From positions 1-17,553 of the forward strand of contig DATGIQ010000490.1 of assembly GCA_035295665.1 (NCBI GenBank): 17,553 nucleotides of DNA, written 5' to 3'. Origin of the DNA: DATGIQ01 sp035295665 (GTDB taxonomy: Bacteria; Planctomycetota; Planctomycetia; Gemmatales; Gemmataceae). The notes below the pieces were generated by a model, which worked only from the letters and a program-made list of their open reading frames with translations, searched no databases and had not been told where the DNA came from. This document shows, in pieces, positions 13,714 through 17,553 of the stretch. A program made the translations under genes and the position numbers. Each line of letters starts with the position of its first letter. The stretch's first letter is position 1.

Positions 13714-16700
13714 CTAGCCGTCGCCGTTGAGGAGTCGGAAGACGCTCAAGCTCTCATTGCGGAGCATGCTATTGGTGGCCCACGGCTCTCCGCTCACGGC
13801 GGAATTGTTGGCCGCTTGTAGCAGCTGGAAGACATTGAGCACGGTAAGGTTTGGTACACCGAATGCCTGCCCGCTGGCGCCGACGTTCCAGGAATAGGCT
13901 CCCAGACCGTTGTCGGTAACCACGTAGCCAAAGCTTTGTCCTACCGTGCCGCCCAAGGAAGTCGTTGTGGCGAAGACTTCCAGTGCCGTGGCCAGGACTT
14001 CGGCATCCAGGCCAGTTCCCTTGGATACGAGGAAAAGACTCTGGTAATAGCTGCCGATCTGGGCATTGCTGAAGGGACTTAAGTTGGCGGCCCCATTCTG
14101 GCCGCCATAGAGGTTAGGGAAGGTGCTGGCCAGCCACTGTCCCAAGGATTGGCCCTTGGCCGTCAGCCCGAAGCGGCGCAGCAGTTGTTGGCCTTGCAGC
14201 CCTTCCCAGAAGCTGATCGGCTTGACCATCCCCGCCGGCACAAACTGTCCCAGGCTGGCCACCGTAGCGTTGCCTTGGATCGTGGTCGGCACACCTTGGC
14301 GGTAGATGGTGGTCGTGAGGGAGTAGGAGCCAGCCGCCGCGTAGGTATAACCGCCGCTGACGGTGAAGACCCCGTTGCTGACGGTGATCGTACCGGCGAT
14401 AGGAGGGCGGTTGTCTCCCCAGGCGATGCTGGCGGTGTAGATGACTGTTGGGTCGGAGCCCGCAGGATCGGTAAACGTCGCCACCGCTCCCGTGAAGGGT
14501 GCACCGGCGGTCGGGGTGACATTCACGGCCTTGGCGGAGACCCCGGTACCCGATACCGTAAGCGGATCGGTCACCTTGACGGGTGGACTGACTTCGTGCG
14601 CGATCGTCACGGTAATCGTGTAGTTGCCAGCCGCTGCATAGGTGTGGCTGCCGCTGACAGTGAAGGTCGACTGGTTCAGCGTAACGCTGCCCGCGGTCGT
14701 GTTGCCATCGCCCCAGTTGATGCTCGTGGTGTAGCTTGCGGTTGCCTCCGGCCCCGCCGGATCGGTAAATGTTGCAACCGTCTGGGACGCCGACGCCGTG
14801 CCCTTGCTGGCAGTGAACGAAAAACCGCCCATCGCCACGACATTGACTTCGGACACCGCCACGGAATCGGTCACGGTTTGTGCCACGCTTGTCTCATGGT
14901 TGACGGTGACGGTGAGCGTATAGGCTCCCTCTTCGGAGTAGGAATGGCTGCCGGCTACGGTGAACGTGGTTCCGCCGGCTGGCTGGGAGATGCTCCCTGA
15001 GGTAGCCGGCGTGCCATCACCCCAGTCGATGCTGGCACTGTACGCACTCAGCATGGACGGTCCGGCCGGGTCCGTGAAGGTTGCCACTGTCTGGGTGGCC
15101 GAGAGTGCGCCTTCCACGGCTGTGAAGGGGAAGCTGCCGGTGGCTACTACACTCGGATCGGACACGGTGGAGCTACTGGTCACCGTTTGCGGCGTGGTGT
15201 TCTCGTGATTAATGGTGACGGTAATCGTGTAATTACCTTCTTCGGGACAGCTATGGCTGCCCAGGATGTAGAAGGTGGTCCCGGTCTGGACGATGGTGCC
15301 CGGCATGGCGCCAGAGTCGTCGCCCCAGTTGATGCTGGCCGAGTAGTTGTCCAAGGCCTCGGGCCCAGCGGGATCGATGAAGGTAGCTACTGGCTGATTC
15401 CAGAAAGCGCTGTTTTCGCTGGTACTAAGGATGAAGCCGCCGTAGGCCGACACATTGGGGTCGGAAACGTTCACGGTGAACGCCTTCTGGCCGGCATCGC
15501 CGACGCCATCGGAAACCTGGACTGTGGCGGTGTAGGTGCCTTCCTCCTTGTAGGAGTGCGCCTGCTTGGCAATGGGGCCCTGGCTGGGGAGCGTCAACGG
15601 GGTGTTGGGGGAGCCATCGCCCCAGATGATCGTGGCCGACCAGATGCTTACCCCCGGTGCCGCATCGGTGAACGAGCCGACATTGAAGGACTGGCTGTTT
15701 CCTTCGACGGCGGTCTGCGGGCTGGTCGGTGCAGCAAGGACGAGCTGGTCTTCGAACGCGCCGATATCAACGATCCCGTTGATGACCCGCGTAAAACCGC
15801 GCTGGTCGGTGGGGAGGGGGGCGCTCGTGGGATCGCCGGCATCTACAGCAGGGTTGTTGGGAAAGCTCGGATCGCCGGGAAGGCTGAACCCCAGGCCCAA
15901 TGTAGCCGTCAGGCCGCCGTTGCGGGCCAGAGGCAAGAGCCGGGGATCGACATTCAAAAGATCACTGCTGACGAAGCCGGAGCCGCCGGCCGGGTTCTGA
16001 ATCAAATTGGACCCTAGCGAGACGATCGTCCCCGAAATATCAAAGCCGTTGTTGCCCGCCAGGATCGTATTGCGGACGGTTACCATCCCCCCCTGCCCGA
16101 TTTGCAAGCCTCCATCGGGGTTCAGAGCCAGCGTCGTGTTATTCAGTATCAAGTTCGTATAGGTTTTTATAGCAGGGGCATTGAGATTTGCCGTGATGGT
16201 ACTGTCCTCAATTGTCACTATTCCAATGGATAAGTACATGGCAGCTCCGAACTCCGCGCTGTTGCCGACGATCGTGGTATCCTGGATGACCACGTTCCCC
16301 TGGTTATAGAGGCCGCCTCCTACCGTCGCGAGGTTGCCCGAGATGGTTGAGTTGGTGATGGTCAGGATCCCGGACATCGCATTAGAAATGCCGCCGCCGC
16401 CGCCGGGCGCGTGGTTTTGGGACATGAAAAGATTAGAGATCGTCAAGGTTCCATAATTTAGAATCCCGCCTCCTCCCATGGAAAAAGCGGTATACCCATC
16501 AGTGACGGTTAGATCGGAGATGGTCCCTGTTACGCTGCTGTTCACTTGGAAGAGGCTGATGCGCTTGGCGCCGCTGATGGTAACGCCGGAGCCGATGACC
16601 GACTCGGGTACGCTGGTGTTGGATAGTGTCAGCCCGGCCAAGGACAAGGTGATAGTCTGTGGCGTGGCGAAGTTGCCCGAAGTGTCAAAGCGAATCACGT

Positions 16701-17415
16701 TTGACGTGGTAGTGGGCACAAGGACATTCCTGCTGCCATTGGCCCATTCTACACCACCCCGCAACGTGCCCACGACCGAATTATCATAGGCCTGGGGTGT
16801 GGTTGTGGCGTCGGAGCTGGTGACCACGTAGAGCGAGCTTTGTTCAAACGCGCCAATGTCGGGGAGAGCACCTGCATTGGCTTCAGGGCCTAAGCCCTTC
16901 GCGGTGCCCCGCGTGGCACCTCGTTGATCGAAGGTCGGGGCCCCACCGCCTGGGTCCCCGTTGTTGATAGCAGGGCTGTTAACCAACGTGGGGATGGTGG
17001 GCGTGGCGCCGCCATGAAAGCCGAATGTGCCCAGGAGGGCGTTCGTATTCGGTAAGTCCCCCGGCCCGGTGAGGTGGCTCGAGCCGTCGCTGCTGATGTT
17101 GTGACCGAGCGAGGTGATGGTCGCCCCGGCCCCCGAGGTCGCGGCGTTGGGCGTGCCGGCTGGATTGCCCGCAGTAGCACTCAAGATCGTATTATGCAAG
17201 GTGATTGTCTGCGTGGAGCCATCGTTGCTTCGCACGTAGAGGTCGGCAGCCTGAGTGTTGCTGGCGACCAGGTTGCCGCTCAGCGTGCTGCTCTCCAGCG
17301 TGACGCTGGAGGGGGCCACGCTATCGCCGAAAACGGCGAGGCCACTGCCACCGGGAGTCCCAGCGATCCTGTTTTTGGTCGTGTTGTTGGCGATCGTGGA
17401 ATTCGTGATCGTTAA
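13714..17415 (-). CDS. Giant beta-helix / PKD-repeat surface protein, 5' end removed by an IS
   Basis: Secreted or surface protein, at least 1233 residues, N-terminus lost. Numbering is from the first in-frame start codon left, GTG at 17319. Residues about 1-520 hold two right-handed beta-helix blocks with repeated TITNSTISGN-like rungs and GGG turns. Each block ends in a 'choice-of-anchor Q' motif: FDQRGATRG...ALPDIGAFE near 130-158 and TDQRGFTRV...VDIGAFE near 502-522. Five PKD/Ig-like repeats follow (about 525-1020), each with ATFTDPAG, a SINWGD strand and a SH.Y.EEG.YT.TVT strand. The last 180 residues (from QFVPAGMVKPISFWEG, ending LRNESLSVFRLLNGDG) form a separate Leu/Ala-rich domain like those ending other planctomycete extracellular proteins. 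Upstream of 17319 the frame still codes rung sequence (LTITNSTIANNTTKN) to 17415, then enters the IS with no start codon. Expression is doubtful; effectively a pseudogene unless a cryptic start is used. Confidence 0.85.
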   Translation of the reverse strand, partial: LTITNSTIANNTTKNRIAGTPGGSGLAVFGDSVAPSSVTLESSTLSGNLVASNTQAADLYVRSNDGSTQTITLHNTILSATAGNPAGTPNAATSGAGATITSLGHNISSDGSSHLTGPGDLPNTNALLGTFGFHGGATPTIPTLVNSPAINNGDPGGGAPTFDQRGATRGTAKGLGPEANAGALPDIGAFEQSSLYVVTSSDATTTPQAYDNSVVGTLRGGVEWANGSRNVLVPTTTSNVIRFDTSGNFATPQTITLSLAGLTLSNTSVPESVIGSGVTISGAKRISLFQVNSSVTGTISDLTVTDGYTAFSMGGGGILNYGTLTISNLFMSQNHAPGGGGGISNAMSGILTITNSTISGNLATVGGGLYNQGNVVIQDTTIVGNSAEFGAAMYLSIGIVTIEDSTITANLNAPAIKTYTNLILNNTTLALNPDGGLQIGQGGMVTVRNTILAGNNGFDISGTIVSLGSNLIQNPAGGSGFVSSDLLNVDPRLLPLARNGGLTATLGLGFSLPGDPSFPNNPAVDAGDPTSAPLPTDQRGFTRVINGIVDIGAFEDQLVLAAPTSPQTAVEGNSQSFNVGSFTDAAPGVSIWSATIIWGDGSPNTPLTLPSQGPIAKQAHSYKEEGTYTATVQVSDGVGDAGQKAFTVNVSDPNVSAYGGFILSTSENSAFWNQPVATFIDPAGPEALDNYSASINWGDDSGAMPGTIVQTGTTFYILGSHSCPEEGNYTITVTINHENTTPQTVTSSSTVSDPSVVATGSFPFTAVEGALSATQTVATFTDPAGPSMLSAYSASIDWGDGTPATSGSISQPAGGTTFTVAGSHSYSEEGAYTLTVTVNHETSVAQTVTDSVAVSEVNVVAMGGFSFTASKGTASASQTVATFTDPAGPEATASYTTSINWGDGNTTAGSVTLNQSTFTVSGSHTYAAAGNYTITVTIAHEVSPPVKVTDPLTVSGTGVSAKAVNVTPTAGAPFTGAVATFTDPAGSDPTVIYTASIAWGDNRPPIAGTITVSNGVFTVSGGYTYAAAGSYSLTTTIYRQGVPTTIQGNATVASLGQFVPAGMVKPISFWEGLQGQQLLRRFGLTAKGQSLGQWLASTFPNLYGGQNGAANLSPFSNAQIGSYYQSLFLVSKGTGLDAEVLATALEVFATTTSLGGTVGQSFGYVVTDNGLGAYSWNVGASGQAFGVPNLTVLNVFQLLQAANNSAVSGEPWATNSMLRNESLSVFRLLNGDG
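14262..15745 (-). repeat. Five tandem PKD/Ig-like repeats in the surface protein
   Basis: Units of roughly 95-105 codons, bounded approximately at 15745, 15459, 15156, 14846, 14551 and 14262. Each unit carries FTDPAG (FTDAAPG and FIDPAGP in the first two), then WSATIIWGDG, YSASINWGDD, YSASIDWGDG, YTTSINWGDG or YTASIAWGDN, and ends in a SHSY/SHTY-type strand and a TVS-like linker. Units 3 and 4 are the most alike, the first the most diverged, as expected for growth by duplication. Confidence 0.75.
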
Positions 17416-17553
17416 GGGCCCGCGAAAAAATAACTTCGTCGATTTCTAGTGTTTGCGGGGAGTAATGACATAGTTCCAATCGCCATGAAAATCAGCGGGC
17501 TTCAATTTCAGTGTTGCCATCTGTTCGTCACTGACCTTGATGCCCGTTTCGTA
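17416..17553 (-). mobile_element. ISAzo13-type insertion sequence, one end (partial)
   Basis: The beta-helix coding sense stops at 17415, and the following bases, GGGCCCGCGAAAAAATAACT from 17416, look like an IS terminus: G-rich first bases, then an A/T-rich segment, with the transposase stop only about 30 bp inside. The rest of the element, its other inverted repeat and any target duplication lie beyond the window, so the exact boundary (within a few bases of 17416) is inferred from the loss of beta-helix sequence. Confidence 0.7.
17446..17553 (-). CDS. ISAzo13 family transposase, C-terminal end (partial)
   Basis: The last 35 residues of a transposase that runs off the right edge; too short for the usual ORF threshold. 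The tail contains GIKVSDEQMATLKLKPADF followed by HGDWNYVITPR, the characteristic C-terminus of the ISAzo13/'Rhodopirellula transposase' family (PF07592), where K(V/I)SDEEM...I.P..FHG.WNY.I.PR is typical. These are DDE-type transposases abundant in planctomycetes. The stop is TAG at 17448-17446. The DDE residues are outside the window, so it cannot be told whether the element is active. Recognition is from memory of the family tail. Confidence 0.85.
   Translation of the reverse strand, partial: YETGIKVSDEQMATLKLKPADFHGDWNYVITPRKH

Noticed and set aside
14149..16017. + strand frames of up to 283 aa opposite the surface protein
   Set aside because: Their apparent repeats only mirror the PKD-like repeats on the coding strand.
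1..17553. CRISPR arrays, tRNA or rRNA genes, defence islands
   Set aside because: No regularly spaced direct repeats, cloverleaf-like segments or recognisable defence genes were seen on either strand.

Overview
The window looks like chromosomal DNA of a planctomycete. This is an inference from content: moderately high GC, a Kdo-type outer-membrane gene (kdsA), csrA, a very large secreted beta-helix/PKD-repeat protein ending in a planctomycete-style C-terminal region, an ISAzo13-type ('Rhodopirellula transposase') element, and frequent GTG/TTG starts behind strong AAGGAGG ribosome binding sites. No tRNA, rRNA or CRISPR array is visible.

Layout. 1-3648 (+): the 3' part of a TPR protein, a family 4 uracil-DNA glycosylase with its four Fe-S cysteines, an EVE-domain protein and a DHH/DHHA1 phosphoesterase of the NrnA type. 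A perfect 16-bp inverted repeat then separates this block from csrA, which lies tail-to-tail on the - strand (3729-3926). A probable small membrane protein lies upstream of csrA (4035-4382, -). 4618-7591 (-): a two-component pair, a membrane histidine kinase followed by an NtrC-type sigma-54 response regulator that overlaps it by 20 nt. 7778-8860 (-): an exported alpha/beta-hydrolase esterase. 9130-13572 (+): metal-dependent kdsA, a large lipoprotein that overlaps it by 4 nt, an SBF-like (SLC10A7/YfeH type) membrane transporter, and an HD-domain phosphohydrolase that overlaps the transporter by 4 nt. A perfect 20-bp hairpin follows. 13714-17415 (-): a surface protein of more than 1200 residues (two beta-helix 'choice-of-anchor Q' regions, five PKD-like repeats and a C-terminal domain). 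Its 5' end is cut off by an insertion sequence. The IS end and the last 35 codons of its transposase occupy 17416-17553.

How the parts relate. EVE, the NrnA-like phosphoesterase and csrA put three RNA- or nucleotide-related functions side by side. kdsA and the overlapping lipoprotein suggest an envelope operon. The kinase and regulator should act as one phosphorelay that drives sigma-54 promoters, but no matching -24/-12 promoter was seen here.

The strongest signals beyond plain annotation are: the IS junction that beheads the giant surface protein; the csrA ribosome binding site placed in the loop of a small hairpin, a layout typical of CsrA autoregulation; a palindromic intergenic repeat related to GCGGCGGTTCGCAGAAC, found at three gene ends; and the 20-bp hairpin at 13602-13648. 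No clear case for a new defence or biosynthetic system was found.
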